64,000 nt of DNA from Paraburkholderia eburnea (GCF_002917095.1 NZ_PQGA01000010.1:62001-126000); one strand, 5' to 3'. Shown: positions 25,850-35,564, counted from the stretch's first letter. Notes: generated from the letters alone by a model not told the origin. Program-made: numbers and translations.

Positions 25850-26938
25850 GTGGCCCACACCCTTCTGAACGACACCTTCCTGCGCGCCTTGCTGCGCCAG
25901 CCGACCGAGTACACGCCGATCTGGCTGATGCGTCAGGCGGGCCGCTATCTGCCGGAGTACAACGCCACGCGCAGCCGCGCGGGCAGTTTCCTCGGCCTGG
26001 CGAAGAATCCCGATTACGCGACCGAAGTGACGCTGCAACCGCTGGAGCGCTATCCGCTCGACGCGGCGATCCTGTTCTCGGACATCCTGACGATTCCCGA
26101 TGCGATGGGTCTCGGCCTGTCGTTCCAGGCGGGCGAGGGTCCGAAGTTCGCGCATCCCGTGCGCACCGAGGAAGACGTCGCGAAGCTCGCGGTGCCCGAC
26201 ATCGGCGCGACGCTCGGTTATGTGACCGACGCCGTGCGCGAGATCCGCCGCGCGCTCACTGACGGCCAGGGGCGCCAGCGCGTGCCGCTGATCGGCTTTT
26301 CGGGCAGCCCATGGACGCTCGCGTGCTACATGGTCGAAGGCGGCGGCTCGGACGATTTCCGCACCGTGAAGTCGATGCTTTACGCGCGCCCGGACCTGAT
26401 GACGCGCATCCTCGAAGTTAACGCGCAGGCCGTGGCCGCCTATCTGAACGCGCAGATCGAGGCGGGCGCGCAGGCCGTCATGATTTTCGATACGTGGGGC
26501 GGGGCGCTTGCCGACGGCATCTATCAGCGCTTCTCGCTCGAATACATTCGTCGCGTGGTCGCGCAACTCAAGCGCGAGCACGACGGCGAGCGCGTGCCTG
26601 TCATCACCTTCACGAAGGGCGGCGGCCTGTGGCTCGACGAGATCGCCGAAACCGGTGTCGATGCGGTCGGGCTCGACTGGACCGTGAACCTCGGCCGCGC
26701 GCGTGAGCGTGTGGGCGATCGCGTGGCGCTCCAGGGCAACCTCGATCCGAGCGTGCTGTTCGCGTCGCCGGCGGCGATCCGCGAACAGGCGTGCGCGGTG
26801 CTCGACAGCTTCGGCGCGCATCCGGGCCACGTCTTCAATCTGGGTCACGGCATCTCGCAATTCACGCCGCCGGAAAGCGTCGCCGAGCTGGTTGACGAGG
26901 TCCATCGCCATAGCCGCGCACTGCACGCCGCCGTGTGA
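25850..26938 (+). CDS. hemE: Uroporphyrinogen decarboxylase
   Basis: HemE removes four carboxyl groups from uroporphyrinogen III to give coproporphyrinogen III in heme synthesis. The N-terminal signature PIWLMRQAGRYLP (residues 23-35) and the second signature GFSGSPWTLACYMVEGGGS are both intact, and the 362-residue length is normal. It starts with GTG at 25850. A TAAAAT hexamer 42 bp upstream could be its -10 element. It is a single gene; priA follows after a 427-bp spacer with two DnaA boxes. Confidence 0.97.
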   Translation: MAHTLLNDTFLRALLRQPTEYTPIWLMRQAGRYLPEYNATRSRAGSFLGLAKNPDYATEVTLQPLERYPLDAAILFSDILTIPDAMGLGLSFQAGEGPKFAHPVRTEEDVAKLAVPDIGATLGYVTDAVREIRRALTDGQGRQRVPLIGFSGSPWTLACYMVEGGGSDDFRTVKSMLYARPDLMTRILEVNAQAVAAYLNAQIEAGAQAVMIFDTWGGALADGIYQRFSLEYIRRVVAQLKREHDGERVPVITFTKGGGLWLDEIAETGVDAVGLDWTVNLGRARERVGDRVALQGNLDPSVLFASPAAIREQACAVLDSFGAHPGHVFNLGHGISQFTPPESVAELVDEVHRHSRALHAAV

Positions 26939-27037
26939 ATTTTATGTTGCGCCGCAGCGTGCTGGGCTCTCGGCATCAGGGCCGCGCGCGGCGCAACAGG
27001 CCATCCAGACGCCATCGCGCCGCTGTCAAGACTTGAC

Positions 27038-27046
27038 TTATACACA
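27038..27046 (+). promoter_or_regulatory. DnaA box (variant)
   Basis: TTATACACA fits the consensus TTWTNCACA. It lies 100 bp after hemE and 320 bp before priA. Confidence 0.5.
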
Positions 27047-27227
27047 CTTGTCTCGTTGCGGCGCGCAAGACGGAAAAATTGCCGCAGGGCGATATCCTGG
27101 GCAGTGAACAATCAATCAGACCCTTGACAGACAAGGCTTTCGCCGCTCCACGGCCATTTGTGCGGTGTTCCACATAATGACCGCGCCAGCCGGCCGGCCG
27201 GGCGCTCGGGCCGAGTTCTTAACAAAG

Positions 27228-27236
27228 TTATCCACA
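27228..27236 (+). promoter_or_regulatory. DnaA box (perfect consensus)
   Basis: TTATCCACA is the strongest DnaA-binding nonamer. It lies 130 bp upstream of priA, in the same orientation as the variant box at 27038-27046. Confidence 0.6.
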
Positions 27237-27365
27237 GGCGCGGCGACGCGGAGCGTGATTGTTCAGCGGAATCCAAAACTTAGCGCAAAAAGTGACGATT
27301 CACTTTAAGGTCGGGCGTCTGTTCGCCAGCGCACCGTACGCGCGTCGTCCGAAATGGGGTGGGCC

Positions 27366-29633
27366 ATGACGCCGCGCTTCGTGCGCGTGGCGCTCGACCA
27401 TCCGCTGACCGCGCTTTACGACTACCGCTATCCGCCCGACGCGCCCGCGCCGCAACCCGGCATACTGGTGCGCGTGCCGTTCGGCCGACGCGAAGCGGTG
27501 GGGCTGATCTTCGAAGTGAGCGCTCACAGCGAGGTGCCCGCGAACAAGCTGCGCGACGTTAGCGCCGTGTGCGCGTCGTGTCCGCCGCTGTCGGGGCAGT
27601 GGCTCGATCTGGTGGGTTTCGCCGCCGATTACTATCAGCGCGGTCTGGGCGAGGTCGCGTTGCCGGCGCTGCCGCAGGCGCTGCGCGATCCGGCGCGCTG
27701 GGAGCGGCTGCTCGCGCCCGAGGAGCGTTATCGCGTGCTGCCCGCTGGACGCGATGCGTTGCCCGATGCGCTGCCCGCGCGCGCGCAGGTCTTGCGGCGG
27801 CTGGCGCAGGCGCTGCTGGAGGCCACCGAGCTGGACCTTGCCGACGCTCGCGCGCTGCATCCCAAGGCCGCCGCCACGCTCGAATCGTGGCGCGAGGCGG
27901 GGTGGGTCGAGTACGAGCGCGTCGAGTTCGGCGCGGCGCGATCTGCCGCAAGCGCAGTCGCCAACGCTGCCGAAGCGTCCGCGCGATCCGCCTTGCATCA
28001 GCTAAGCGACGAACAGGCCGAAGCCGTAGAGGCAATCCTCGAATCGCGCGGCTTCGCGCCGTTTCTGCTGCATGGCGTGACCGGCAGCGGCAAGACCGAG
28101 GTGTATCTGCGCGCGCTCGCGGGCCTGCTCGAACGCGCGCCCGACGCCCAGGCACTCGTCCTCGTCCCCGAAATCAACCTCACGCCGCAGTTCGAGGCCG
28201 CCTTCCGCACGCGCTTCGCGGGCGTGCTGCCCGACGACGCCATCGTCACGCTGCATAGCGGTCTTGCCGAAGGCGAGCGCGCGCGCCACTGGCTCGCGGC
28301 GCACACGGAACGCGCGCGCATCGTGCTGGGCACGCGGCTGGCCGTGATGGCATCGCTGCCGCGCCTGGCGATGCTGGTGGTCGACGAGGAACACGATCCC
28401 GCCTACAAGCAGCAGGAAGGGCTGCGCTACTCGGCGCGCGACCTGGCCGTCTGGCGCGCCAAGCAGCTCGAGGTGCCGGTCGTATTGGGTTCGGCTACGC
28501 CCTCGCTGGAAAGCTGGTGGCAAGCCGAACAGGGCCGCTACACGCGCCTCACGCTGTCGCGCCGCGCCGTCGCCGAAGCCGTGCTGCCGAGCATCAGACT
28601 GATCGATCTGGAAGAGGAGCGCCGGCGCGGACGCGCGTCGTTCGAAGGGCTGTCCGGCCCGCTGATCGCGGCGATGAAGGCGCGGCTCGAACGTGGCGAA
28701 CAGAGCCTCATCTTCCTGAACCGGCGCGGCTATGCGCCGGTGCTGTCCTGCGACGCCTGCGGCTGGGTGGCGGGCTGCCCGCGCTGCAGCGCCTACGTGG
28801 TCCTGCACAAGCCCGAGCGGGCGCTGCGCTGCCACCACTGTGGCTGGGAATCGCGTATTCCGCACTCGTGCCCGGATTGCGGCAACGTCGATATCGCGCC
28901 GATGGGGCGCGGTACGCAGCGCATCGAGGAAGCGCTCGCGAGCGCGGTGCCGGGCGCGCGGGTGCTGCGCATCGACGCCGATAGCACGCGCCGCAAGGGC
29001 AGCGCCCAGGCGCTCTTTTCGGACGTGCATGCGGGCGAAGTCGACATCCTCGTCGGCACGCAGATGGTCGCCAAGGGACACGACTTCCAGCGCGTCTCGC
29101 TGGTGGGCGTCATGAATGCCGATAACGCGCTGTTCTCGCACGACTTCCGCGCAAGCGAGCGCCTGTTCGCGCAACTGATGCAGGTGAGCGGCCGCGCGGG
29201 CCGCGCCGGGTTGCCCGGCGAGGTGATGGTGCAGACGCGCTATCCGCGCCACGCGATCTATCACGCGCTCGCGCGCCACGATTACGTGGGTTTCGCGAAT
29301 TCGCAGATCGCGGAGCGTCGGGACGCACACCTGCCCCCCTTCGTTTATCAGGCGCTGCTGCGCGCCGAGGGACGCACGCTGGAGGCGGCGCTGGCGTTTC
29401 TCGCCGAAGCCGCCAAGGCGCTCGCGGCGATGCCCACCGCTTCGCGCGTGATGGCCTATGACGCGGTGCCGCTCACGATCGTCAAGGTGATGAATGTCCA
29501 CCGCGCCCAACTGCTCGTGGAAAGCAGTTCGCGCGCCGCGCTACAGGCCACGCTGCGAGCGTGGCTGCCGACCCTGCGCGGGTTGCGCGGCGTGCTGCGC
29601 TGGAATCTGGAAGTCGATCCGCTCGATATTTGA
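27366..29633 (+). CDS. priA: Primosomal replication protein N' (PriA helicase)
   Basis: PriA restarts stalled or collapsed replication forks by binding branched DNA and loading DnaB. The N-terminal DNA-binding domain (residues about 1-200) is followed by Walker A (GVTGSGKTEVYLR, residues 237-249), a DEEH box (DEEHDPAYKQQEG) and the helicase core. An inserted zinc region has four CxxC pairs (CDACGW, CPRCS, CHHCGW, CPDCG). The 755-residue length is normal. The ATG at 27366 is preceded by GGGGTGGG; an in-frame ATG four codons earlier is an alternative. Two DnaA boxes lie upstream. Confidence 0.96.
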   Translation: MTPRFVRVALDHPLTALYDYRYPPDAPAPQPGILVRVPFGRREAVGLIFEVSAHSEVPANKLRDVSAVCASCPPLSGQWLDLVGFAADYYQRGLGEVALPALPQALRDPARWERLLAPEERYRVLPAGRDALPDALPARAQVLRRLAQALLEATELDLADARALHPKAAATLESWREAGWVEYERVEFGAARSAASAVANAAEASARSALHQLSDEQAEAVEAILESRGFAPFLLHGVTGSGKTEVYLRALAGLLERAPDAQALVLVPEINLTPQFEAAFRTRFAGVLPDDAIVTLHSGLAEGERARHWLAAHTERARIVLGTRLAVMASLPRLAMLVVDEEHDPAYKQQEGLRYSARDLAVWRAKQLEVPVVLGSATPSLESWWQAEQGRYTRLTLSRRAVAEAVLPSIRLIDLEEERRRGRASFEGLSGPLIAAMKARLERGEQSLIFLNRRGYAPVLSCDACGWVAGCPRCSAYVVLHKPERALRCHHCGWESRIPHSCPDCGNVDIAPMGRGTQRIEEALASAVPGARVLRIDADSTRRKGSAQALFSDVHAGEVDILVGTQMVAKGHDFQRVSLVGVMNADNALFSHDFRASERLFAQLMQVSGRAGRAGLPGEVMVQTRYPRHAIYHALARHDYVGFANSQIAERRDAHLPPFVYQALLRAEGRTLEAALAFLAEAAKALAAMPTASRVMAYDAVPLTIVKVMNVHRAQLLVESSSRAALQATLRAWLPTLRGLRGVLRWNLEVDPLDI

Positions 29634-29814
29634 GCGTTGACCTGAGCGCTGCCAGGCCACGAATACGAAGGCGCGCAATGCGCCGCTCAAGACGGGCTTG
29701 CGGCGCGATGGCCGCGCATGTTGGTCGATGCGCTAGCCGATGCGCCGGGCAAAACCATTCTTGCGGCTTGTCGTCACGATGCGGTCCCGCGCAAAGCGGG
29801 CCGCTCGCGACGCC

Positions 29815-29964
29815 TCAGCGTTGGGCCGCGTGAGCCGCTTCGCCGCTCTCAGGTTGCGCCGCACGCAAGCGCCGGGACGTCGTTGCCGTCGCGCCCCGGA
29901 TAAACAGCACGGCGCACAGCGCGCACATGCTCCACACACCTGCCATCACCATCCACTTTTCCAT
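29815..29964 (-). CDS. Small single-pass membrane protein (hypothetical)
   Basis: A 49-residue frame begins MEKWMVMAGVWSMCALCAVL, giving one N-terminal hydrophobic helix (about residues 4-23) and a basic, Arg-rich tail. GAGG lies eight bases upstream of the ATG. The frame can be read further upstream, but that part is polar and without a ribosome-binding site. Small proteins with this layout occur in Burkholderiaceae. No function is known, and a chance frame in GC-rich DNA cannot be excluded. Confidence 0.45.
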   Translation of the reverse strand: MEKWMVMAGVWSMCALCAVLFIRGATATTSRRLRAAQPESGEAAHAAQR

Positions 29965-30141
29965 TTTCTGGTCCTCGCGCCGGACTGGCCGGCTCCCCGT
30001 CATGCCTGTATATCGGCAAACGATGCGGTTTGAACAGGGCGACAAAAAAGAATCACGCCCAGGGAAAATACCGAGCGCAACCGGCCGTCGCCCGGATGCC
30101 GCCACCAGCCGCAAACCCAGGCTGCGTGGGGTTTTCGGCGG

Positions 30142-30180
30142 GGTGCAACCAATCCGAGAAATTGGTTGCACCTTTTTTTT
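30142..30180 (+). terminator. Strong intrinsic terminator 69 bp upstream of putA
   Basis: A 12-bp perfect stem (30142-30153 with 30161-30172) with a 7-nt loop is followed by eight T residues. It may end the priA transcript, an unseen small RNA, or act as an attenuator in a putA leader. Confidence 0.88.
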
Positions 30181-30248
30181 GGGAGGGGTACGATTCGCCA
30201 ACTTTTTAGTCTTTGGCCGGTGCGGGTCAGCCGGCATACGAAGGAAAC

Positions 30249-33200
30249 ATGGCTAGCACCACCCTTGGCGTCAAGGTCGATGACCTCCTCCGCTCGCGGC
30301 TCAAAGATGCCGCTACGCGCCTCGAGCGCACCCCGCACTGGCTCATCAAGCAGGCCATCTTCGCGTACCTCGAAAAGATCGAGAACGGGCAACTGCCGCC
30401 CGAGCTGAACGGCCATGTGAGCGCCGCCGATCTCACCGAGGGCGCAACCGGCGACGGCCCCGACGAATACGCGTCGCACCCCTTCCTCGAATTCGCCCAG
30501 AACGTGCAACCGCAGTCGGTGCTGCGCGCGGCCATTACCGCCGCGTACCGCCGCCCGGAACCGGAATGCGTGCCGTTCCTGATCGGCGAGGCGCGTCTGC
30601 CGGCCAACCTCACCGGCGACGTCACGAAGCTGGCCACGAAGCTGGTCGAAACGCTGCGCGCCAAGCGCACCGGTGGTGGCGTCGAAGGCCTGATCCACGA
30701 GTTCTCGCTGTCGAGCCAGGAAGGCGTGGCGCTGATGTGTCTGGCCGAGGCGCTCCTGCGCATTCCCGACCGCGCGACGCGCGACGCGCTGATCCGCGAC
30801 AAGATCAGCAAGGGCGACTGGAAATCGCACGTCGGCCACGCGCCGTCGCTGTTCGTGAACGCCGCCACGTGGGGCCTCATGATCACCGGCAAGCTGGTGA
30901 CGACGAATAGCGAAACGGGTCTGTCGTCGGCGCTCACACGCATGATCGGCAAGGGCGGCGAGCCGCTGATCCGCAAGGGCGTCGATATGGCGATGCGCCT
31001 GATGGGCGAGCAGTTCGTCACCGGCGAAAACATCTCCGAAGCGCTGGCGAACAGCCGCAAGTTCGAAGCACGGGGCTTTCGCTATTCGTACGACATGCTC
31101 GGCGAAGCCGCCACGACCGAAGCCGATGCGCAGCGCTACTACGCCTCTTACGAGCAGGCGATCCACGCGATCGGCAAGGCGGCGGGCGGGCGCGGCATCT
31201 ACGAAGGCCCGGGCATTTCGATCAAGCTCTCCGCGCTGCATCCACGCTATTCGCGCGCGCAGCAGGAGCGCACGATGAGCGAGCTGCTGCCGCGCGTGCG
31301 CGCGCTTGCCGTGCTCGCGCGCCGCTATGACATCGGCCTGAACATCGACGCCGAAGAAGCCGACCGGCTCGAACTCTCGCTCGATCTGCTCGAAGCGCTC
31401 TGTTTCGACCAGGAACTGGCGGGCTGGAACGGCATTGGCTTCGTGGTGCAGGCGTACCAGAAGCGCTGCCCGTTCGTGATCGACTACATCGTCGATCTCG
31501 CGCGCCGCAGCCGTCACCGCATCATGGTGCGCCTCGTGAAGGGCGCGTACTGGGATACCGAAATCAAGCGCGCGCAGGTCGATGGCCTCGAAGGCTATCC
31601 GGTCTACACGCGCAAGATCTACACCGACGTGTCGTACCTCGCGTGCGCGAAGAAGCTGCTGGGCGCGCCCGATGCGGTGTATCCGCAGTTCGCCACGCAC
31701 AACGCGTACACGCTGTCGGCGATCTATCACCTCGCGGGCAACAACTACTACCCCGGCCAGTACGAATTCCAGTGCCTGCACGGCATGGGCGAGCCGCTCT
31801 ACGAAGAAGTCACCGGCCCGCTCGCGCAGGGCAAGCTCAACCGTCCGTGCCGCGTCTACGCGCCGGTCGGCACCCACGAAACGCTGCTTGCGTACCTCGT
31901 GCGCCGTCTGCTTGAAAACGGCGCGAACACCTCGTTCGTGAACCGCATCGCCGATGAAACCGTGCCGGTCAGCGAACTCGTCACGGACCCGGTCGATGAC
32001 GCCACGAAGGTCGTGCCGCTGGGCGCACCGCACACGAAGATCCCGCTGCCGCGCGAACTCTATGGCAGCGAGCGTCTGAATTCGATGGGCCTCGACCTTT
32101 CGAACGAACATCGCCTGGCGTCGCTCTCGTCGGCGCTGCTGGCAAGCGCCCATCATCCGTGGCGCGCCGCGCCGATGCTCGCGGATATCGACCTTGCGGA
32201 AGGCGGTTCCGCAACGAGCGCGCGCGACGTGCGCAATCCGTCCGATCACCGCGACCTCGTGGGCACGGTGGTGGAAGCCACCAGCGAGCACGTGAGCGCC
32301 GCGCTCTCGCACGCCGTGGCCACCGCGCCGATCTGGCAGGCCACGCCGGTCGAAGCGCGCGCCGATTGCCTCGCGCGCGCCGCCGATCTGCTCGAAGCCC
32401 AGATGCACACGCTGATGGGCCTGATCGTGCGCGAAGCCGGCAAATCGCTGCCGAACGCCATCGCGGAGATCCGCGAAGCGATCGACTTCCTGCGCTATTA
32501 CTCGACGCAGATCCGCGAGGAATTCTCGAACGACACACATCGCCCGCTCGGTCCGGTCGTGTGTATCAGCCCGTGGAATTTCCCGCTGGCGATCTTCATG
32601 GGCCAGGTGGCCGCCGCGCTCGCCGCAGGCAACACCGTGCTCGCGAAGCCCGCCGAACAGACGCCGCTGATCGCCGCGCAAGCCGTGCGCATCCTGCGCG
32701 AGGCGGGCGTGCCCGCCGGCGCCGTGCAACTGCTGCCGGGCGACGGCGAAACCGTGGGCGCGGCGCTGGTCGCCGACGCCCGCACGCGCGCCGTCATGTT
32801 CACCGGCTCGACCGAAGTGGCGCGCCTCATCAACAAGACGCTGTCGCAGCGTCTGGATTCGGATGGCCGTCCGATCCCGCTGATCGCCGAAACGGGCGGC
32901 CAGAACGCGATGATTGTCGATTCGTCGGCGCTCGCGGAACAGGTCGTCGCCGACGTGCTGCAAAGCGCGTTCGACTCGGCGGGCCAGCGTTGCTCGGCGC
33001 TGCGCGTGCTGTGCCTGCAGGACGACGTGGCGGATCGCACGCTCGAAATGCTCACGGGCGCGATGCAGGAACTGGCGGTCGGCAACCCGGACCGTCTGTC
33101 GGCCGACGTCGGCCCGGTGATCGACGTGGAAGCGAAGCGCGGCATCGACGCGCACGTGGCCGCGATGCGCGAGAAGGGCCGCAAGGTCCAGCAGATGCCG

Positions 33201-34199
33201 ATGGGCGACGACTGTGCGAAGGGCACCTTCGTGCCGCCGACGCTGATCGAAATCGACAGCCTCGACGAACTCAAGCGCGAAGTGTTCGGCCCCGTGCTGC
33301 ACGTGATCCGTTATCGCCGCAGCCAGCTCGACAAACTGCTCGAACAGATCCGCGCGACGGGCTACGGCCTGACGCTGGGCATCCACACGCGTATCGACGA
33401 AACCATCGCGCATGTGATCGGCCGCGCGCATGTGGGCAATATCTACGTGAACCGCAACGTGATTGGCGCGGTGGTGGGCGTGCAGCCGTTCGGCGGCGAA
33501 GGGCTGTCGGGCACGGGTCCGAAGGCGGGCGGCGCGCTGTATCTGTCGCGTCTGCTGGCCAAGCGTCCGGCCGGTCTGCCGAAGTCGCTCTCGAATGCGC
33601 TGATCGTCGATCAGCCGCAAGGCGAAGGCGCCGGGAATTCCGCGCACGCGAATCTCGCGACGCTGCGCGACTGGCTCATCGCCGAGCGCGAACCCGCACT
33701 CGCGGCGCGCTGCGACGGCTATCTGCAATACGTGCTCGCGGGCGCGACGGCCGTGCTGTCCGGCCCGACGGGCGAGCGCAACACCTATACGCTGTCGGCG
33801 CGCGGCACGGTGCTGTGTGTGGCCTCGACGCCGACCGGCGCGCGCGCGCAACTCGCCGTCGTGCTGGCAACGGGCAACCGCGCGCTGTTCCAGGGCGCGG
33901 CCGGTGACGCGCTCGTCAACGCGCTGCCGGCATCGCTGAAGGCTCACGTCGCGATCAAGAAAACCGCCGATGCCGACTTCGACGCCGTGCTGTTCGAAGG
34001 CGATAGCGACGAGCTGCTCGGGCTCGTGAAGGAAGTGGCCAAACGCGCCGGCCCGATCGTGTCGGTGCAGGGCGTGGCGGCGCACGCGCTCGCCAACGGC
34101 GACGAAGATTACGCGCTCGAACGTCTGCTCACGGAGCGCTCGGTGAGCGTGAATACCGCCGCGGCTGGCGGCAATGCAAATCTGATGACGATCGGTTAA
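30249..34199 (+). CDS. putA: Trifunctional proline utilization protein PutA (RHH repressor, proline dehydrogenase, P5C dehydrogenase)
   Basis: PutA oxidises proline to glutamate in two steps with substrate channelling. Residues 1-50 (MASTTLGVKVDDLLRSRLKD...) form a ribbon-helix-helix DNA-binding domain, so this PutA can repress put genes. The FAD-dependent proline dehydrogenase follows, with EFQCLHGMGEPLYEEV and RRLLENGANTSFVNRI. The aldehyde dehydrogenase half has the catalytic Cys in DSAGQRCSALRVLC and the general-base Glu in AETGGQNAM. The last 130 residues are the extra C-terminal domain of long PutAs. Total length is 1316. AAGGAAAC precedes the ATG at 30249. No putP is adjacent. Confidence 0.97.
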   Translation: MASTTLGVKVDDLLRSRLKDAATRLERTPHWLIKQAIFAYLEKIENGQLPPELNGHVSAADLTEGATGDGPDEYASHPFLEFAQNVQPQSVLRAAITAAYRRPEPECVPFLIGEARLPANLTGDVTKLATKLVETLRAKRTGGGVEGLIHEFSLSSQEGVALMCLAEALLRIPDRATRDALIRDKISKGDWKSHVGHAPSLFVNAATWGLMITGKLVTTNSETGLSSALTRMIGKGGEPLIRKGVDMAMRLMGEQFVTGENISEALANSRKFEARGFRYSYDMLGEAATTEADAQRYYASYEQAIHAIGKAAGGRGIYEGPGISIKLSALHPRYSRAQQERTMSELLPRVRALAVLARRYDIGLNIDAEEADRLELSLDLLEALCFDQELAGWNGIGFVVQAYQKRCPFVIDYIVDLARRSRHRIMVRLVKGAYWDTEIKRAQVDGLEGYPVYTRKIYTDVSYLACAKKLLGAPDAVYPQFATHNAYTLSAIYHLAGNNYYPGQYEFQCLHGMGEPLYEEVTGPLAQGKLNRPCRVYAPVGTHETLLAYLVRRLLENGANTSFVNRIADETVPVSELVTDPVDDATKVVPLGAPHTKIPLPRELYGSERLNSMGLDLSNEHRLASLSSALLASAHHPWRAAPMLADIDLAEGGSATSARDVRNPSDHRDLVGTVVEATSEHVSAALSHAVATAPIWQATPVEARADCLARAADLLEAQMHTLMGLIVREAGKSLPNAIAEIREAIDFLRYYSTQIREEFSNDTHRPLGPVVCISPWNFPLAIFMGQVAAALAAGNTVLAKPAEQTPLIAAQAVRILREAGVPAGAVQLLPGDGETVGAALVADARTRAVMFTGSTEVARLINKTLSQRLDSDGRPIPLIAETGGQNAMIVDSSALAEQVVADVLQSAFDSAGQRCSALRVLCLQDDVADRTLEMLTGAMQELAVGNPDRLSADVGPVIDVEAKRGIDAHVAAMREKGRKVQQMPMGDDCAKGTFVPPTLIEIDSLDELKREVFGPVLHVIRYRRSQLDKLLEQIRATGYGLTLGIHTRIDETIAHVIGRAHVGNIYVNRNVIGAVVGVQPFGGEGLSGTGPKAGGALYLSRLLAKRPAGLPKSLSNALIVDQPQGEGAGNSAHANLATLRDWLIAEREPALAARCDGYLQYVLAGATAVLSGPTGERNTYTLSARGTVLCVASTPTGARAQLAVVLATGNRALFQGAAGDALVNALPASLKAHVAIKKTADADFDAVLFEGDSDELLGLVKEVAKRAGPIVSVQGVAAHALANGDEDYALERLLTERSVSVNTAAAGGNANLMTIG

Positions 34200-34292
34200 G
34201 CACAGTCCATACTGTCGGTCGTCTCAAGACAAGGAAGCGGCAAAGCTACGAGCCGAAGCCGCTCATCTGATACCTGGTACCAAGGAGAAGCT

Positions 34293-35441
34293 ATGCAACA
34301 CACGATGAAGCAGCTGGCAGGCGCAACGCTGGTTGCGGCCCTGTCGCTGGCGGGGACCGCAAACGCGCAGCAGGTCGAGGACGTCAAGGTCGGTTTCGCA
34401 GGCCCGATGACGGGTGCGCAGGCGCACTACGGCAAGGACTTCCAGAACGGCATCACGCTCGCGGTCGAAGACATGAACGCGACCAAGCCGGTGATCGGCG
34501 GCAAGCCGGTGCGTTTCGTGCTGGATTCGGCGGACGATCAGGCTGACCCGCGCACGGGCACGACGGTCGCGCAGAAGCTCGTCGACGACGGTATCAAGGG
34601 CATGCTCGGCCACTTCAACTCGGGCACGACGATCCCGGCTTCGCGCATCTACGCGAACGCAGGCATCCCCGAAATCGCCATGGCCACGGCGCCGGAATAC
34701 ACGCAGCAAGGCTTCAAGACGACGTTCCGCATGATGACGTCGGACACGCAGCAAGGTTCGGTCGCGGGCACGTTCGCGGTGAAGAGCCTCGGCATGAAGA
34801 AGATCGTCGTGGTCGACGACCGCACGGCTTACGGCCAGGGTCTCGCCGACGAATTCGCCAAGGCCGCGAAGGCTGCGGGCGGCAACATCATCGACCGCGA
34901 ATACACCAATGACAAGGCCGTCGACTTCAAGTCGATCCTGACCAAGGTGAAGGCGCAGAACCCCGACCTGATCTATTACGGCGGCGCCGATTCGCAGGCC
35001 GCGCCGATGGTCAAGCAGATGAAGTCGCTGGGCATCAAGGCGCCGCTGATGGGCGGCGAAATGGTTCACACGCCGACCTTCCTGCAGATCGCGGGTGACG
35101 CGGCGAACGGCACGGTGGCATCGCTCGCGGGCCTGCCGCTGGAAGAAATGCCGGGCGGCAAGGACTACGTTGCGAAGTACAAGAAGCGCTTCGGTGAAGA
35201 CGTGCAGACGTACTCGCCGTACGCTTACGACGGCGCGATGGCGATGTTCGACGCCATGAAGAAGGCCAACTCGACGGACCCGGCCAAGTACCTGCCGTTC
35301 CTCGCGAAGACCAGCATGACGGCCGTCACGGCGAAGGATCTCGCCTATGACTCGAAGGGCGACCTGAAGAACGGCGGCATCACGCTGTACAAGGTTGTCG
35401 ACGGCAAGTGGACGACGCTGCAAAGCGTGGGCGGCAAGTAA
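34293..35441 (+). CDS. Branched-chain amino acid ABC transporter substrate-binding protein (LivK type)
   Basis: This 382-residue periplasmic protein has a clear signal peptide (MQHTMKQLAGATLVAALSLA, cleaved after ANA near residue 25). The mature start VEDVKVGFAGPMTGAQAHYG is typical of the Leu/Ile/Val-binding family, and so are the internal VLDSADDQADPRTGTTVAQ and YSPYAYDGAMAMFDAM blocks. AAGGAG lies six bases before the ATG. It is monocistronic and far from the liv permease genes at 2319-5912. It is also quite different in sequence from those at 1-2166, so it is a separate paralogue. A terminator follows. Confidence 0.95.
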   Translation: MQHTMKQLAGATLVAALSLAGTANAQQVEDVKVGFAGPMTGAQAHYGKDFQNGITLAVEDMNATKPVIGGKPVRFVLDSADDQADPRTGTTVAQKLVDDGIKGMLGHFNSGTTIPASRIYANAGIPEIAMATAPEYTQQGFKTTFRMMTSDTQQGSVAGTFAVKSLGMKKIVVVDDRTAYGQGLADEFAKAAKAAGGNIIDREYTNDKAVDFKSILTKVKAQNPDLIYYGGADSQAAPMVKQMKSLGIKAPLMGGEMVHTPTFLQIAGDAANGTVASLAGLPLEEMPGGKDYVAKYKKRFGEDVQTYSPYAYDGAMAMFDAMKKANSTDPAKYLPFLAKTSMTAVTAKDLAYDSKGDLKNGGITLYKVVDGKWTTLQSVGGK

Positions 35442-35470
35442 GCGCCTGATCTAGCTGCAGAGAAGTAAAA

Positions 35471-35510
35471 AACCCCCGCAGGATCGCAAGATCCGCGGGG
35501 GTTTTGTTTT
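35471..35510. terminator. Bidirectional intrinsic terminator
   Basis: A long stem (AACCCCCGC paired with GCGGGGGTT, extended by GGATC/GATCC with one bulged A) ends in TTTTGTTTT on the plus strand and an A-rich run on the left. It separates the convergent livK-type gene and the ThDP enzyme gene. Confidence 0.87.
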
Positions 35511-35564
35511 GTGCGCTCGCCTTCGATTACAGCAAAGGTGAGCTTATTCAGGATTCCTTTTGAA

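Larger units (their letters stand above)
26939..27365. other. hemE-priA spacer
   Basis: This 427-bp spacer has no protein gene. It is AT-richer than the flanking genes near 27035-27180 and 27220-27310, and it carries two DnaA-box sequences that are listed separately. No terminator is obvious after hemE. Confidence 0.55.
29634..30248. other. priA-putA spacer
   Basis: This 615-bp spacer holds a possible small minus-strand membrane protein gene (29815-29964) and a strong plus-strand terminator (30142-30180), both listed separately. Nothing else is recognisable. Confidence 0.55.

Noticed and set aside
27038..27236. Chromosomal replication origin at the hemE-priA spacer
   Set aside because: Only two DnaA boxes are present, with no AT-rich unwinding repeats and no dnaA, dnaN or rpmH nearby.
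30000..34085. A 1361-codon open frame on the minus strand opposite putA
   Set aside because: It is rich in His, Arg and Gln with no domain, and it mirrors the codon pattern of putA, which is a clear full-length enzyme. Long antisense frames are common in GC-rich DNA.
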